A stretch of 64,000 nucleotides of DNA from Bordetella genomosp. 2. Lineage in GTDB: Bacteria > Pseudomonadota > Gammaproteobacteria > Burkholderiales > Burkholderiaceae_B. Shown here one piece after another: positions 25,544 through 34,749 of this stretch. A model generated the notes under the pieces. The model had not been told where the DNA came from. It did not search any database and was given only the letters and a program-made list of their open reading frames with translations. How positions within the stretch are numbered: the first letter of the stretch is position 1; the number at the start of each line of letters is the position of its first letter. A program made the position numbers and the translations under genes. Location: NCBI RefSeq assembly GCF_002261345.1, contig NZ_NEVT01000008.1:434001-498000 (forward strand). Direction: 5' to 3'.

Positions 25544-26596
25544 ATGAGCAATGCAAGCTACGACGAACTGGCCGCGCAACTGCGGGCGCGCAACGATGCC
25601 CTGGCCGCCGCCCAGCCCGGCCAGCGGGCCCGCAACCTGGCCCAGGCGCTGGGCGTATCCGAGGCGCAATGGGTGGCCGCGCAATGCGGCGGGCTGCGCG
25701 CCACGGCGCTGACGGGCGCGCCATCGCCGCAGCACGTCTTCCGCGAACTGGGCACGCTCGGCGAAGTCATGGCGCTGACGCGCAACGACTGGTGTGTGCA
25801 CGAGCGCCACGGCCGTTATGAGTCGATCCAGGCAGAAGGCCCGGTGGGCCTGGTGCTGGGTCCCGACATCGATCTGCGCGTGTTCTTCAGCGGCTGGGAC
25901 ACGGCCTGGGCGGTCGAGCAGGACGGCCGCCACAGCCTGCAGTTCTTCGACCGCGCCGGCGTGGCGGTGCACAAGGTGTACCGCACCGATGCGACCGACG
26001 CGGCCGCTTACGACGCGCTGGTGGCGCGCTACGCGGGCGCGCCCGCCTGGCCCGAGACGCGCCCCTACCCGCCCGGCGACGAAGCCGGCACGGTGGCCGA
26101 CCCGCAAGCCCTGCGCGACGCCTGGCTGGCGATGCAGGACACGCACGAGTTCTTTCCCATGCTGCGCAAGTTCAAGGTGTCGCGGCTGGCGGCGCTGGAA
26201 GCCGCCGGCATCGACCTGGCGCAGCGCGTCGAGGCCGATGCGGCCGAGCGCATGCTGCAGGCGGCCGCGGACTCGGAACTGTCCATCATGTGCTTCGTGG
26301 GCAACCGCGGCATGATCCAGATCCACACCGGGCCGGTCATGAACCTGCGCCGCACCGGGCCATGGTTCAATGTGCTGGATCCGAAATTCAACCTGCACCT
26401 GAATACCCAGGCCATCGTGTCGGCGTGGGTAGTCAGCAAGCCGACCAGCGATGGCTGGGTCACCTCGCTGGAACTGTACGCCGCCAGCGGCGACCTGATC
26501 GCGCAATTCTTCGGCGAGCGCAAGCCCGGCAAGCCCGAGCTGGCCGACTGGCGCCGCCTGCTGGCCAGCCTGTGCGCGCAGCCGCTGGCCGCATGA
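25544..26596 (+). CDS. bhuS: Cytoplasmic heme-handling protein (HemS/ChuS family)
   Basis: A 350-residue HemS/ChuS/HmuS-type protein formed by two similar halves, for example GEVMALTRNDWCVHERHGRYE in the first half and ELSIMCFVGNRGMIQIHTGPV in the second. It receives heme from the ABC importer and either degrades it or passes it on. GAEPASP-type N-terminal variants are common; here the first residues are SNASYDELAAQLRARNDAL. It has a GGAGAG ribosome binding site and lies 70 bases after bhuR. The stop is 17 bases before the bhuT start. Confidence 0.93.
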   Translation: MSNASYDELAAQLRARNDALAAAQPGQRARNLAQALGVSEAQWVAAQCGGLRATALTGAPSPQHVFRELGTLGEVMALTRNDWCVHERHGRYESIQAEGPVGLVLGPDIDLRVFFSGWDTAWAVEQDGRHSLQFFDRAGVAVHKVYRTDATDAAAYDALVARYAGAPAWPETRPYPPGDEAGTVADPQALRDAWLAMQDTHEFFPMLRKFKVSRLAALEAAGIDLAQRVEADAAERMLQAAADSELSIMCFVGNRGMIQIHTGPVMNLRRTGPWFNVLDPKFNLHLNTQAIVSAWVVSKPTSDGWVTSLELYAASGDLIAQFFGERKPGKPELADWRRLLASLCAQPLAA

Positions 26597-26613
26597 CGAG
26601 GCAAAGGAGCACC

Positions 26614-27483
26614 ATGGCGGCACGATTCCTGCAAGGACTGCTGGCCCTGCTGGCGGCCGCGTGCGCGGCCTGGCCGGCGCAGGCGGAGCCCGCCGCGCGC
26701 GTGGTGGCGCTGGGCGGCACGGTCACCGAGATCGTCTACGCGCTCGACCAGGGGCACCGCCTGGCCGGCGCCGACCTGTCGAGCCTGTACCCGGAAGCGG
26801 CCACCCGGCTGCCGCGCGTGGGTTATTACCGGGCGGTGCCGGTCGAGGGCGTGCTGGCCCTGCGTCCCGACCTGGTGCTGGCTTCGGACCAGGCCGGCCC
26901 GCCCGCCGCGCTCGCGCGCCTGCGCGAAGTGGGTGTGCGGGTAGAGATGGTGTCCGACCAGCCTTCGGTGCAATCGCTCGACGAGCGCATCCGCCAGGTC
27001 GCGCGCGCGCTAGACGTGCCGGAACGCGGCGAAAAACTGGCTGCGTCGGTGGCCAGCGCCCTGGCCGAGGCGCGCGCCCTGCCGGCCTCGCAGGCGCGCG
27101 CGGTGCTGATCATGAACCGCACCGGCACGCCGCTGGGCGCCGGCAGCGACACGGCCGCATCGCTGGTGCTGGAATTGTCCGGGCTGGTCAACGTGCTGGC
27201 GGGGCAGCAGGGCTACAAACCCTTGTCGGCCGAAGCCCTGAGCGCCCTGGCGCCGCAAGTGATCGTGGTGCCGCGCATGTCGCTCGAAGCGGCGGGCGGC
27301 ATGGAAAAACTGCGCGCCATGCCGGGCGTGGCCAACACGCCCGCGGCGGCCGACGACTGCATCGTCGTCATGGACGACCTGCTGGCGCTGGGCACCGGGC
27401 CGCGGCTGCCGCAAGCCATCCGCACACTGAAGGAGACCGACTGTGTCGCTCGCCAGGGCCGCCGGCACCATGCGGCCCGCTAG
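26614..27483 (+). CDS. bhuT: Periplasmic heme-binding protein
   Basis: A 289-residue HmuT-like substrate-binding protein: signal peptide ending WPAQA (cleavage near residue 24), RVVALGGTVTEIVYALDQG at the mature N-terminus, PRVGYYRAVPVEGVLALRPDLVLAS with the probable heme-ligand tyrosine, and PQVIVVPRMSLE. It delivers heme to BhuUV. ATG 26614 is preferred because AAGGAG stands 4 bases before it and the signal peptide begins there; an ATG at 26593 overlapping the bhuS stop is the alternative. It overlaps bhuU by 41 bases. Confidence 0.93.
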   Translation: MAARFLQGLLALLAAACAAWPAQAEPAARVVALGGTVTEIVYALDQGHRLAGADLSSLYPEAATRLPRVGYYRAVPVEGVLALRPDLVLASDQAGPPAALARLREVGVRVEMVSDQPSVQSLDERIRQVARALDVPERGEKLAASVASALAEARALPASQARAVLIMNRTGTPLGAGSDTAASLVLELSGLVNVLAGQQGYKPLSAEALSALAPQVIVVPRMSLEAAGGMEKLRAMPGVANTPAAADDCIVVMDDLLALGTGPRLPQAIRTLKETDCVARQGRRHHAAR

Positions 27484-28471
27484 GCAATCCGGGCCGGTCG
27501 TGCTGGCCGGGCTGGGCGTGGCGGCCCTGCTGGTGGCGCTGCTGGCGGCGCTGAGCGGCGCCGTGCAGATTCCCGTGGGCGATGCGCTGCGCGTACTGGC
27601 GGGCGCCGGCACGCGGCCGGACGATGCCCTGTGGCGCAATGTCCTGCTCGACATCCGCCTACCGCGCGTGGCATTCGCCATGCTGGCCGGCGCGGCGCTG
27701 GCCATCGCCGGCGCGGCCATGCAGGCGCTGTTCCGCAATCCGCTCGCCGAGCCCGGCTTGGTCGGCATCTCGGCCGGCGGCGCGCTGGGCGCGGTGAGCG
27801 CCATCGTGATGACCGCCGGCGGTTTCGCCGTGACCGCGCCGGCCGCCTTCGCCGGCAGCCTGCTGGCCACCGCCGCCGCGTATTCGGTGGGCCGCCGCGT
27901 GCCCGGCGTGGCCGGCCTGCTGCTGGCGGGCATCGCCATCAATACCGTGGCGGGCAGCCTGATCGGCCTGCTGACCTACATGGCCACCGACGCGCAGCTG
28001 CGCGACCTGACCTTCTGGAGCATGGGCAGCCTGGCGGGCGCGAGCTGGCCGCTGCTGGCCTTCCTGGCCCCCTGGACCCTACTGTGGTCGGCCTGGCTGA
28101 TGCGCCAATGGCGCGCGATGAACGCGCTGCTGCTGGGCGAGCGCGAAGCGCAGCACCTCGGCTTCGCGCTGGTCACGGTGCGCTACAAGCTGGTGCTGGC
28201 CACGGCCCTGATCGTCGGCCCGCTGGTGGCGGCCACGGGCGGCATCGGCTTCGTCGGGCTGGTGGTGCCGCACCTGGTGCGCATGACCCTCGGCGCCGAC
28301 CATCGCTGGCTGCTGCCGGCGTCGATGCTGGCGGGCGCGCTGGCGCTGACGCTGGCCGACTGGCTGGCCCGCATCGTGGTGATACCGGCCGAGCTGCCGA
28401 TCGGGCTGGTCACCAGCCTGGTGGGCGGGCCGTTCTTCTTGTGGCTATTGGCGCGGGGGCGCAGATTCTGA
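27443..28471 (+). CDS. bhuU: Heme ABC transporter permease
   Basis: A 342-residue FecCD-family permease with about ten membrane helices and the family segments RLPRVAFAMLAGAALAIAGAAMQ, FRNPLAEPGLVGISAGGALG, LAGIAINTVAGS, WSMGSL and GFVGLVVPHLVRM. It forms the membrane channel of the heme importer. The GTG start at 27443 has AAGGAGA 7 bases upstream; an internal ATG is possible. It overlaps the end of bhuT by 41 bases and shares one base with bhuV (TGATG). Confidence 0.94.
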   Translation: MSLARAAGTMRPARQSGPVVLAGLGVAALLVALLAALSGAVQIPVGDALRVLAGAGTRPDDALWRNVLLDIRLPRVAFAMLAGAALAIAGAAMQALFRNPLAEPGLVGISAGGALGAVSAIVMTAGGFAVTAPAAFAGSLLATAAAYSVGRRVPGVAGLLLAGIAINTVAGSLIGLLTYMATDAQLRDLTFWSMGSLAGASWPLLAFLAPWTLLWSAWLMRQWRAMNALLLGEREAQHLGFALVTVRYKLVLATALIVGPLVAATGGIGFVGLVVPHLVRMTLGADHRWLLPASMLAGALALTLADWLARIVVIPAELPIGLVTSLVGGPFFLWLLARGRRF

Positions 28472-29259
28472 TGAGCGTGCGAGCCCATGACCTGACCCTG
28501 TCGCGCGGCGGCAGCCGCGTCCTGTCGAACGTGTCGCTCGAGATCGAGCCGGGACGCGTGCTGGGGCTGCTGGGCGCCAACGGCGCGGGCAAATCCACCC
28601 TGCTGGCGGCGCTGGCCGGCGAGCTGCGCGCGGACAGCGGCGACATCTGGTTGAATGGCACGCCGCTGGCGGGCCTGCCGTTGCGCCGCCAGGCACGCCA
28701 CCGTGCCGTGCTGCCGCAAAAGCCCTCGCTGAGCTTCGACCTGGGCGTGCACGAGGTAGTCGCCATGGGCGCCTACCCCTTTCCCGAGCTGGATCCTGTG
28801 GAGGTCGACGAGCTGGTGGAGGCCGCCTTGACGCTGGCCGGCGTGCCGCACCTGGCAGCGCGCCGCTATCCTGAGCTGTCCGGCGGCGAGCAGCAACGCG
28901 TGCAGTTCGCGCGCGTACTGGCCCAGTGCCAGGCGCTGCGCGAACCCGACACGCCCCGCTACCTGCTGCTGGACGAGCCGATTTCCAGCCTGGACCCCAA
29001 GCACCAGATGGCGCTGCTGCGCACCACCGCGCAACTGGCCCACACGCAGGGCGTCGGCGTGCTGGTCATCGTGCACGACGTCAACCTGGCGGCGCGCTGG
29101 TGCGACCGCCTGGTGCTGCTGGGGGCGGGCGCCGTCGTGGCCGAAGGCACGCCGCAAGCGGTGCTGACGCCGGCCCACTTGCGCGCGGTGTACGACATCG
29201 AAGCCGACGTGCTGCCGCATCCCACCTTGCCGGGCCGGCTGCTGGTGCTGCCGCACTAG
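28471..29259 (+). CDS. bhuV: Heme ABC transporter ATPase
   Basis: A 262-residue HmuV-type ATPase with Walker [14 protein letters not shown] (about 34-46), signature LSGGEQQRVQFARVL, Walker B YLLLDEPISSLDP and switch His in VIVHDVN. It energises heme import through BhuU. The ATG at 28471 overlaps the bhuU stop by one base. It is the last gene of the hurIR-bhuRSTUV locus and ends 10 bases from the convergent Bug receptor gene; no hairpin terminator is seen between them. Confidence 0.95.
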   Translation: MSVRAHDLTLSRGGSRVLSNVSLEIEPGRVLGLLGANGAGKSTLLAALAGELRADSGDIWLNGTPLAGLPLRRQARHRAVLPQKPSLSFDLGVHEVVAMGAYPFPELDPVEVDELVEAALTLAGVPHLAARRYPELSGGEQQRVQFARVLAQCQALREPDTPRYLLLDEPISSLDPKHQMALLRTTAQLAHTQGVGVLVIVHDVNLAARWCDRLVLLGAGAVVAEGTPQAVLTPAHLRAVYDIEADVLPHPTLPGRLLVLPH

Positions 29260-29269
29260 GCCATGGTCA

Positions 29270-30259
29270 TTAGTTTTGCGCCGCGCCGGAAATGCGGACG
29301 ATGTCCTTCCACTTTGCGGTCTCGGACTGCAGGAAACCGGCCAGCTGCTGCGTGGACATCTCCATCGGAACCAGGCCCATCGTATTGAGTTTGTCCCTGA
29401 CTTCGGGCATTGCCATCAGCTTCGCCATTTCCGCGCGCAGCCTGGCGACGACCGCCTCGGGCGTTCCCGCCGGGGCCAGGAGCAGGATCCATCCCTGCAG
29501 GTCAAAGCCCTTCAGCCCCTGCTCCTGCAGCGTGGGGATATCCGGCAATGACGGAATCCGGGAAGCGGAAGTCACCCCCAGCGCCTTGACCTTGCCTGCT
29601 TGCAGCAGCGAATTGACGACGGGCACGTTGTCGGAAATGAAATCAATCTGCCCGCCGACCAAGTCGGCTGCGGTCTGCACCCCGCCGCGGTAGGGAACAT
29701 GTGTGGCCTGCAGGCCGGACTGCTCCAGCATGGAGGAAATGACCAGATGCGGCGTCGTCCCGTTGCCGGACGAGCCGTACGTCAGGCGGACGCCGGGCCG
29801 TTTTGCGTAGGCAAGCAGCTCCTGGTAGGTGGACGCCGGATAATCCTTGCGTACAACCAGCACCTGCGGCGCCCAGGCCACCGCCCCGACGGGTACGAAG
29901 TCGCGCGCGGCGTCGTAGCCCAGGGTGCCTGGCCGCAGCCATTGGGCAATGGTCATGGGTCCGGTCGACCCCATCGCCAGGGTGTAGCCATCCGCCGGCT
30001 GGCCGGCCGCGTAATCCGTGCCGATCACACCGCCCGCGCCGGTGCGGTTCTCGACGATGACCGACTGGTGCAACGCCGCACTGAGCTTCTCCGCGATCAG
30101 CCGCATGGAAACATCCGATGAGTTGCCCGGCGGGAACGGGACGATGATCCGGACAGGACGCTCCGGCCAGGCGGCCATGGCACTCCCGGCCAGGCACCAT
30201 GACAGCATGACGCAGGACATCAACCGATGCAGGCTTGCCTGCAAGAAAAAGGCGTTCAT
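29270..30259 (-). CDS. Bug-family solute receptor of catabolic operon
   Basis: A 329-residue Bug/TctC-type periplasmic receptor with a signal peptide ending GSAMA, then WPERPVRIIVPFPPGNSSDVS, SVIVENRTGAGGVIGTDYAA, GSTGPMTIAQWL and THVPYRGGVQTAADLVGGQIDF (motifs shortened). The PGNSSD in the ligand loop differs from the usual PGGxxD, which may reflect a different ligand. It is the last gene of a compact operon with a dioxygenase, LysR regulator, nitrilase and RraA-like aldolase; it probably binds the operon's substrate. It starts 53 bases after the aldolase gene. Confidence 0.92.
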   Translation of the reverse strand: MNAFFLQASLHRLMSCVMLSWCLAGSAMAAWPERPVRIIVPFPPGNSSDVSMRLIAEKLSAALHQSVIVENRTGAGGVIGTDYAAGQPADGYTLAMGSTGPMTIAQWLRPGTLGYDAARDFVPVGAVAWAPQVLVVRKDYPASTYQELLAYAKRPGVRLTYGSSGNGTTPHLVISSMLEQSGLQATHVPYRGGVQTAADLVGGQIDFISDNVPVVNSLLQAGKVKALGVTSASRIPSLPDIPTLQEQGLKGFDLQGWILLLAPAGTPEAVVARLRAEMAKLMAMPEVRDKLNTMGLVPMEMSTQQLAGFLQSETAKWKDIVRISGAAQN

Positions 30260-30312
30260 AGTTTTCCCCTTGAAGTTCTTTATGGATTGCGTGTCGACCG
30301 GGCGTAGACGCG

Positions 30313-30978
30313 TCAGCCGGCACGCGCCACGTGGCCGCTGGCGCCGGACAGGTCCCCCAGCCGTTCACCCTTGGCAATGCGCTGCGTGTTGCTGGCCTGC
30401 CGGGCCTGCTTGGCCGCCGCCATTGCGGCGACTTCCCGGACCTCGTCCGGCGGCAGCACGAGCACCCCGTTCTCGTCCGCCAGGATGACGTCGCCGGGCG
30501 CCACCACCACCCCGCCGCACGACACCGGCACATTCATTCTTCCGGCCAGGTCATAGATGCGCGTGGTAATGGGAGAAATGCCGCGGCACCAGACCGGCAG
30601 GCCGTAATGGGCGATTTCCGAAGGATCGGTACACATGCCGTCGACGATTGCTCCCGCGGCCTGCGCCGCCACCGCGCCCTGGGTCACGCCTCCGCCCCAG
30701 CATGCGTGCTTGAGGTCGCCCAGGCGATCTATCACGACGATATCGCCTGGCTGCAAGGAGCTCAGCGCATGATGCAGCATGGTCGAGTCCTGCGCGGGCA
30801 ACGCCAGGGTGATCGCCCGCCCGACGATTTTCTTGCCATGGCCCAATGGCTTTATCCGAGGGTCCATGAAACCCCAGTGGCGGAAATGGCCGATCGTCGC
30901 GGTCTCAATGTCGGCCAGCAGCGTGTACACCTCCGCGGCCAGGGGCGGCGGCGGCGGGCCGATTTCATATTTCTGCAT
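30313..30978 (-). CDS. RraA-like/4-hydroxy-4-methyl-2-oxoglutarate aldolase family protein
   Basis: A 221-residue protein of the RraA/HMG-CHA aldolase fold. It shows LALPAQDSTMLHHAL, PGDIVVIDRLGDLKHACWGGGVTQGAVAAQAAG (parts), VDGMCTDPSEI, LPVWCRGISP and VPVSCGGVVVAPGDVILADENGVLVLP, all family hallmarks. Class II members cleave 4-hydroxy-2-oxo acids to pyruvate and a second keto acid using a divalent metal. The second half usually has GVVRD at the metal site; here the corresponding stretch reads GMCTD, so the exact activity is open. The start is directly next to the nitrilase stop. Confidence 0.85.
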   Translation of the reverse strand: MQKYEIGPPPPPLAAEVYTLLADIETATIGHFRHWGFMDPRIKPLGHGKKIVGRAITLALPAQDSTMLHHALSSLQPGDIVVIDRLGDLKHACWGGGVTQGAVAAQAAGAIVDGMCTDPSEIAHYGLPVWCRGISPITTRIYDLAGRMNVPVSCGGVVVAPGDVILADENGVLVLPPDEVREVAAMAAAKQARQASNTQRIAKGERLGDLSGASGHVARAG

Positions 30979-31794
30979 CTACAGCACCTTGTGGGAAGCC
31001 AACGGAATCTGCGCGCGAACCTGGGAGACGTAGGCGGGGTCCAGCCTGGTGGACACGGCGCCCACGCCATCGGAGGCCTTGGCGACGATATGGCCCCACG
31101 GGTCGCAGACCAGCGAATGCCCGTAGGTATGGCGCGTCTCGGTTCCCTGCTGGAAGGCGCCGTGCTGCGCCGGCGCGAGCAGATAACATTGCGTTTCGAT
31201 AGCCCGGGCGCGGCACAAGACGTCCCAGTGGTCCTTTCCTGTCTGCAGGGTGAACGACGCGGGCAGCATGAGCACCTGCGCGCCCTGCTTCACGAGCTGC
31301 TGGAAGAGCTCCGGAAAGCGAATGTCATAGCAAATCGCTAGGCCGAATTTGATGCCATCCACATCCGCGACGACCACCTCGGACCCGGCCCGCACCGCGT
31401 CCGATTCGCCATAGCGCAGGCCGTCGGGCGTGACAATATCGAACAGGTGGATCTTGCGATAGCGGGCGATTTCCCGGCCGGCCGGATCGAATACCACCGA
31501 GGTGTTGAATACTTTCTTGCCATCCGGGGTGCGCTCGTAGAAGCTGCCCGTATGCACGTGGATCTGGTGGTCCGCCGCGAGCTGGCGACACATGGACCAG
31601 GCCGGGCCGTCCCGCTCGCCTTCGCCAGCCGCCACCTTGTCGGCCGCGCTGCCTCCCGCCCAGTCGAAATGCTCCGGAAAAGATATGAATTGCGGCTGCT
31701 CCGCCGCGATGGCGGCCCGCGCGAGACAGTCCGCGTCGTCGACATTCTTGCGCTTGTCCGGCACGGAATTCATTTGAATCAGACTGATTTTCAC
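30979..31794 (-). CDS. Carbon-nitrogen hydrolase (nitrilase superfamily)
   Basis: A 271-residue amidase/nitrilase-fold enzyme with the full catalytic triad: Glu41 (FPEHFDW), Lys114 (RKIHLFDI) and Cys155 (AICYDIRFPE). The sequence is closest in style to Nit1/Nit2-type omega-amidases, which hydrolyse small amides. The start is a GTG at 31794 with GGGAGA 5 bases upstream, and it overlaps the LysR stop by 4 bases (GTGA). A longer ATG frame would run through the LysR gene and was rejected. It is operon partner of a RraA-like aldolase and a TauD-type dioxygenase. Confidence 0.88.
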   Translation of the reverse strand: MKISLIQMNSVPDKRKNVDDADCLARAAIAAEQPQFISFPEHFDWAGGSAADKVAAGEGERDGPAWSMCRQLAADHQIHVHTGSFYERTPDGKKVFNTSVVFDPAGREIARYRKIHLFDIVTPDGLRYGESDAVRAGSEVVVADVDGIKFGLAICYDIRFPELFQQLVKQGAQVLMLPASFTLQTGKDHWDVLCRARAIETQCYLLAPAQHGAFQQGTETRHTYGHSLVCDPWGHIVAKASDGVGAVSTRLDPAYVSQVRAQIPLASHKVL

Positions 31795-32744
31795 GATTTC
31801 TCCCGAGGAAGTTCGGGCATCGCGGTCTCCCACGCCAGGGCGGAATCGCAGGCCTCGCAATACCTGGAGGCCGCCTGCCGGGCCAGCGTCGCCACGGCGC
31901 GCGGCAGCTCGCTGCGGCCTTCGCGGATGAACGCCGCTACGTAATGCACCTGGGCAAATGGCTTGGTCGTGGGCAGCGCGACCAGCAAGCCCTGTTCGAT
32001 CTCCTTGCTCACCGCGGCCAGGGGGACCGCGGTGATGCCGATCCCGGAGGTCGCCATTTGCACATTGGTGGGCAGAGCGGCGGACGCATGGATGATCACG
32101 GTCTGCTGCACCTCGCCCGCGAAATATTCTTCGATCCGCGCCTGGGAAGGAGTGCCAGGGGGGTAGCCGATGATGGGATAGCCGGCCAGTTCGCGTGGAG
32201 ACAGCGGCGCGCCGCGGTCGATGTTGAATGCCGGACTGGCGACGAAGTGCATGGCGAACGAGCACAGCGGCGTCACTTCTATGTCCAGCCTGTCCGGCGG
32301 GGCGCTCGAGATGATGGCGACGTCGAGCCGGCCGGCCTCGAGCTCCTTGATCAACCGCTCGGACAACTCGGTCGTGACGCTCAGCGACACCTGGGGATAT
32401 TCCTCCCGGATCGTGCGCACCAGCGTTGGGAAAACGGTCGGGATCATGGTGCTGACCGTACCCAGCCGCACGTGGCCCTTCAAGCGGGCCGGATCGAGCA
32501 TGCTGCGCCTCAGTTTGTGGTACGCATCGATGATCTGCTGGGCCTGGTCGATGAACCGGAGGCCGTCCGGCGTGGGTTCGACCCCCTGTTCCGAACGTGT
32601 GAACAGGCACACTCCCAGGTCCTGCTCGATGGACGCGATCCGGTTGGAAATGGCCGTGTGGGTAATGCACAGCTTTTCCGCCGTGGCCTTGATGCTGCGC
32701 AGGCGCGCCAGCCACAGGACTGTCTCAAGGAACCGGATATTCAT
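31791..32744 (-). CDS. LysR-family regulator within catabolic operon
   Basis: A 317-residue LysR regulator: HTH SIKATAEKLCITHTAISNRIASIEQDLG (about 16-43, core AEKLCITHTAISNRI) and a co-inducer domain with STMIPTVFPTLVRTIREEYP and IGYPPGTPSQARIEEYF. Unlike most LysR genes it is not divergent from its targets: it is embedded between the TauD gene (ATGA overlap at its start) and the nitrilase (GTGA overlap at its end), so it is co-transcribed with them and probably autoregulates the operon. Confidence 0.92.
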   Translation of the reverse strand: MNIRFLETVLWLARLRSIKATAEKLCITHTAISNRIASIEQDLGVCLFTRSEQGVEPTPDGLRFIDQAQQIIDAYHKLRRSMLDPARLKGHVRLGTVSTMIPTVFPTLVRTIREEYPQVSLSVTTELSERLIKELEAGRLDVAIISSAPPDRLDIEVTPLCSFAMHFVASPAFNIDRGAPLSPRELAGYPIIGYPPGTPSQARIEEYFAGEVQQTVIIHASAALPTNVQMATSGIGITAVPLAAVSKEIEQGLLVALPTTKPFAQVHYVAAFIREGRSELPRAVATLARQAASRYCEACDSALAWETAMPELPREKS

Positions 32745-33661
32745 GCCGACCAGTCCCGTGTCTCGATCCCGGCGCGCACAGTAGCCATGATGGGGACATC
32801 GCCCTCCAGCGTCGTCCGATACATTGTCCTCACATAGGCGGCATCGTCGAAGCCGGTTGCGCAATGCTGCGTGCAGCGGTTGTCCCACAGGACGGCGTCG
32901 CCCGGCCGCCACTTCTGCGTGAAGATGAAGCGGGGCTGCTGGGCGAACTCCTGCAGATAACGAATCAGCGCGCGCCCTTCTTGCGGGTCCACGCCTTCTA
33001 CATCGCAAGCCCAGCGGCCAATGTAGAGAGAGGTCCGGCCGCTGTCCGGATGCCGGCGCGCCAGGGGGTGGAAGACATCGGGACGATCCCGCTTCTCCTC
33101 TTCGGTCAGCGGGTCCATCAGGGGGTAATGGGTCGCGTGCAAGTCGATGCGGCTATACCGCGCGCGTCGGCCGGCGATGGCGTGGCGGACCGGTTGCGGC
33201 AGCGCTTCATAGACCGAATACATGTCCACGAACAAGGTATCGCCCCTTTCGGGCGGCACGCGCCGCGCATACAGCAGAGAGCCGGCATTGGGAATACGCT
33301 TGTCCTCGCCGTCGGTGTGAAACCCCTCTCCCGCCCGCTTCAGGCCGGCCTCGCCCGCCCCGCCCTCCCTGGATACGGGCTTGGAGGGGTCCTCCTTGCT
33401 GGCGTTCGACACGACGAACACCTCGGGATAGTCCGGCAAATTGAATTTGAGCGGCTTCATGATGTGCAGCTCGCCAAACCGCCGGGTGAAAGCAATGTGC
33501 TGCTCGGGCGACAAATCCAGGTCGCGGAACAACAGTATGGAATGATCGATCCAGGCCTGCCTGATCTTCTGGAAATCTGCCTCGCCGACCTCCAGGCTGG
33601 CCGGCACCCCGGCGACCTGAGCGCCGAAACCTCGTTCGAAAGGAATGATGTCTACAGGCAT
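32741..33661 (-). CDS. TauD/TfdA-family alpha-ketoglutarate-dependent dioxygenase
   Basis: A 306-residue non-heme Fe(II)/2-oxoglutarate dioxygenase. The metal-binding motif is HTDGED (His and Asp of HxD) with the distal His in DNRCTQHCATGFD, followed by the 2-oxoglutarate-binding Arg in VRTMYRTTL. Start MPVDIIPFERGFGAQV matches the family's N-terminus, so ATG 33661 was chosen over a longer frame. It would hydroxylate an aliphatic sulfonate, aryloxy acid or similar compound to start degradation. It is first in the operon TauD-LysR-nitrilase-RraA-Bug and divergent from an acetyltransferase gene. Confidence 0.9.
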   Translation of the reverse strand: MPVDIIPFERGFGAQVAGVPASLEVGEADFQKIRQAWIDHSILLFRDLDLSPEQHIAFTRRFGELHIMKPLKFNLPDYPEVFVVSNASKEDPSKPVSREGGAGEAGLKRAGEGFHTDGEDKRIPNAGSLLYARRVPPERGDTLFVDMYSVYEALPQPVRHAIAGRRARYSRIDLHATHYPLMDPLTEEEKRDRPDVFHPLARRHPDSGRTSLYIGRWACDVEGVDPQEGRALIRYLQEFAQQPRFIFTQKWRPGDAVLWDNRCTQHCATGFDDAAYVRTMYRTTLEGDVPIMATVRAGIETRDWSA

Positions 33662-33862
33662 CGCTATGGCCTCGTGATGGGATGGCACCAGTATGCGAGC
33701 CCGGTTGCCGCCTGTCGAACGGGTTTTTATTGACCGGCTTACAAGTTTTTTATGCCCCCCTCGGCCACGCGGCGGCAGCCCTGGATTCGGTTCTGCGCCC
33801 AGCGGCCGCCCGGCCGGCGTTACCATGTCGCGGCAACGTTGACGCTATATGAGGACTACGAA

Positions 33863-34723
33863 GTGCCGCCCTCCCCGACCTCCGCCATCCAATACCGCCC
33901 CCTGCAGGAAGCCGACCTGCCCCAGGCCCATGCCCTGTCGGCCGCGCTGCAATGGCCGCACCGCCTGGAAGACTGGCGCTTCGGCTGGCGCCTCGGCGCC
34001 GGCGAAGCAGCGTGGCACGGCGCCGACCTGGCGGGAGTGGCGCTGCACTGGGATTACGGCACTTGCATGACGCTCGGTCATATCATCGTCGCGCCTGCCC
34101 ACCAGGGCCAGGGCATCGGCGGCACGCTGGTGGCGCGCGCCCTGCGGCATGCGGCGGCGCCAGCGGCGCTGCTGCACGCCACGCCCGCCGGCGCGGGAGT
34201 CTATGCCCGGCAGGGTTTCGGCGTCGTCGGCCAGGTGGCCCAGCACCAGGGGGTGGTGCCCGCGCAGCTGCCGGCGGCCGGCCCGTTGCCCGCCGGGGTC
34301 GCGCTGCGCCCGCTGGCTCCGGGCGACCGCGCCTGGGCCATGGCATGGGACACGGCGGCCACCGGCATGCGGCGCGAGGCGCTGCTCGGCGCACTCTGGG
34401 ACACGGCGCAGGGCGTGGCCTTGATGCGCGCCGGCCAGCCGGCCGGCTTCTCGCTATTGCGCCGCGCCGGGCGCGGCTGGGTCGTCGGCCCGCTGGTCGC
34501 GCCGGACCTGGACGGCGCGCAGGCCATGGTCCGGCACTGGCTGGCGGGGCGCCCGGGCGAGTTCTTGCGGGTGGACACCGGGGCTGATTCGGGACTGGGG
34601 CCATGGCTGGCGCGCCACGGCCTGCCGCGCGTCGACTTCGGCGCCATCATGTCGCGCGGCCCGATGCCGGCGCGCGACTCCCGCCGGCGCGCCTATGCGC
34701 TGGTGTCGCAGGCGCTGGGCTAG
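33863..34723 (+). CDS. GNAT acetyltransferase with two domains
   Basis: A 286-residue protein. The N-terminal half is a GNAT fold with the acetyl-CoA loop VAPAHQGQGIGGTLVARALRHA (about 82-103, core HQGQGIGGTL); the second half (about 150-286) looks like the Acetyltransf_18-type domain (PAGFSLLRRAGRGWVVGPLVAP). The substrate is unknown. The start is uncertain; GTG 33863 gives the natural GNAT N-terminus IQYRPLQEADLPQAH, while upstream frames look non-coding. It converges with the large oxidoreductase gene, 26 bases away. Confidence 0.78.
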   Translation: MPPSPTSAIQYRPLQEADLPQAHALSAALQWPHRLEDWRFGWRLGAGEAAWHGADLAGVALHWDYGTCMTLGHIIVAPAHQGQGIGGTLVARALRHAAAPAALLHATPAGAGVYARQGFGVVGQVAQHQGVVPAQLPAAGPLPAGVALRPLAPGDRAWAMAWDTAATGMRREALLGALWDTAQGVALMRAGQPAGFSLLRRAGRGWVVGPLVAPDLDGAQAMVRHWLAGRPGEFLRVDTGADSGLGPWLARHGLPRVDFGAIMSRGPMPARDSRRRAYALVSQALG

Positions 34724-34749
34724 CGGCCCGGCGGACCGCGGCATGGTCC

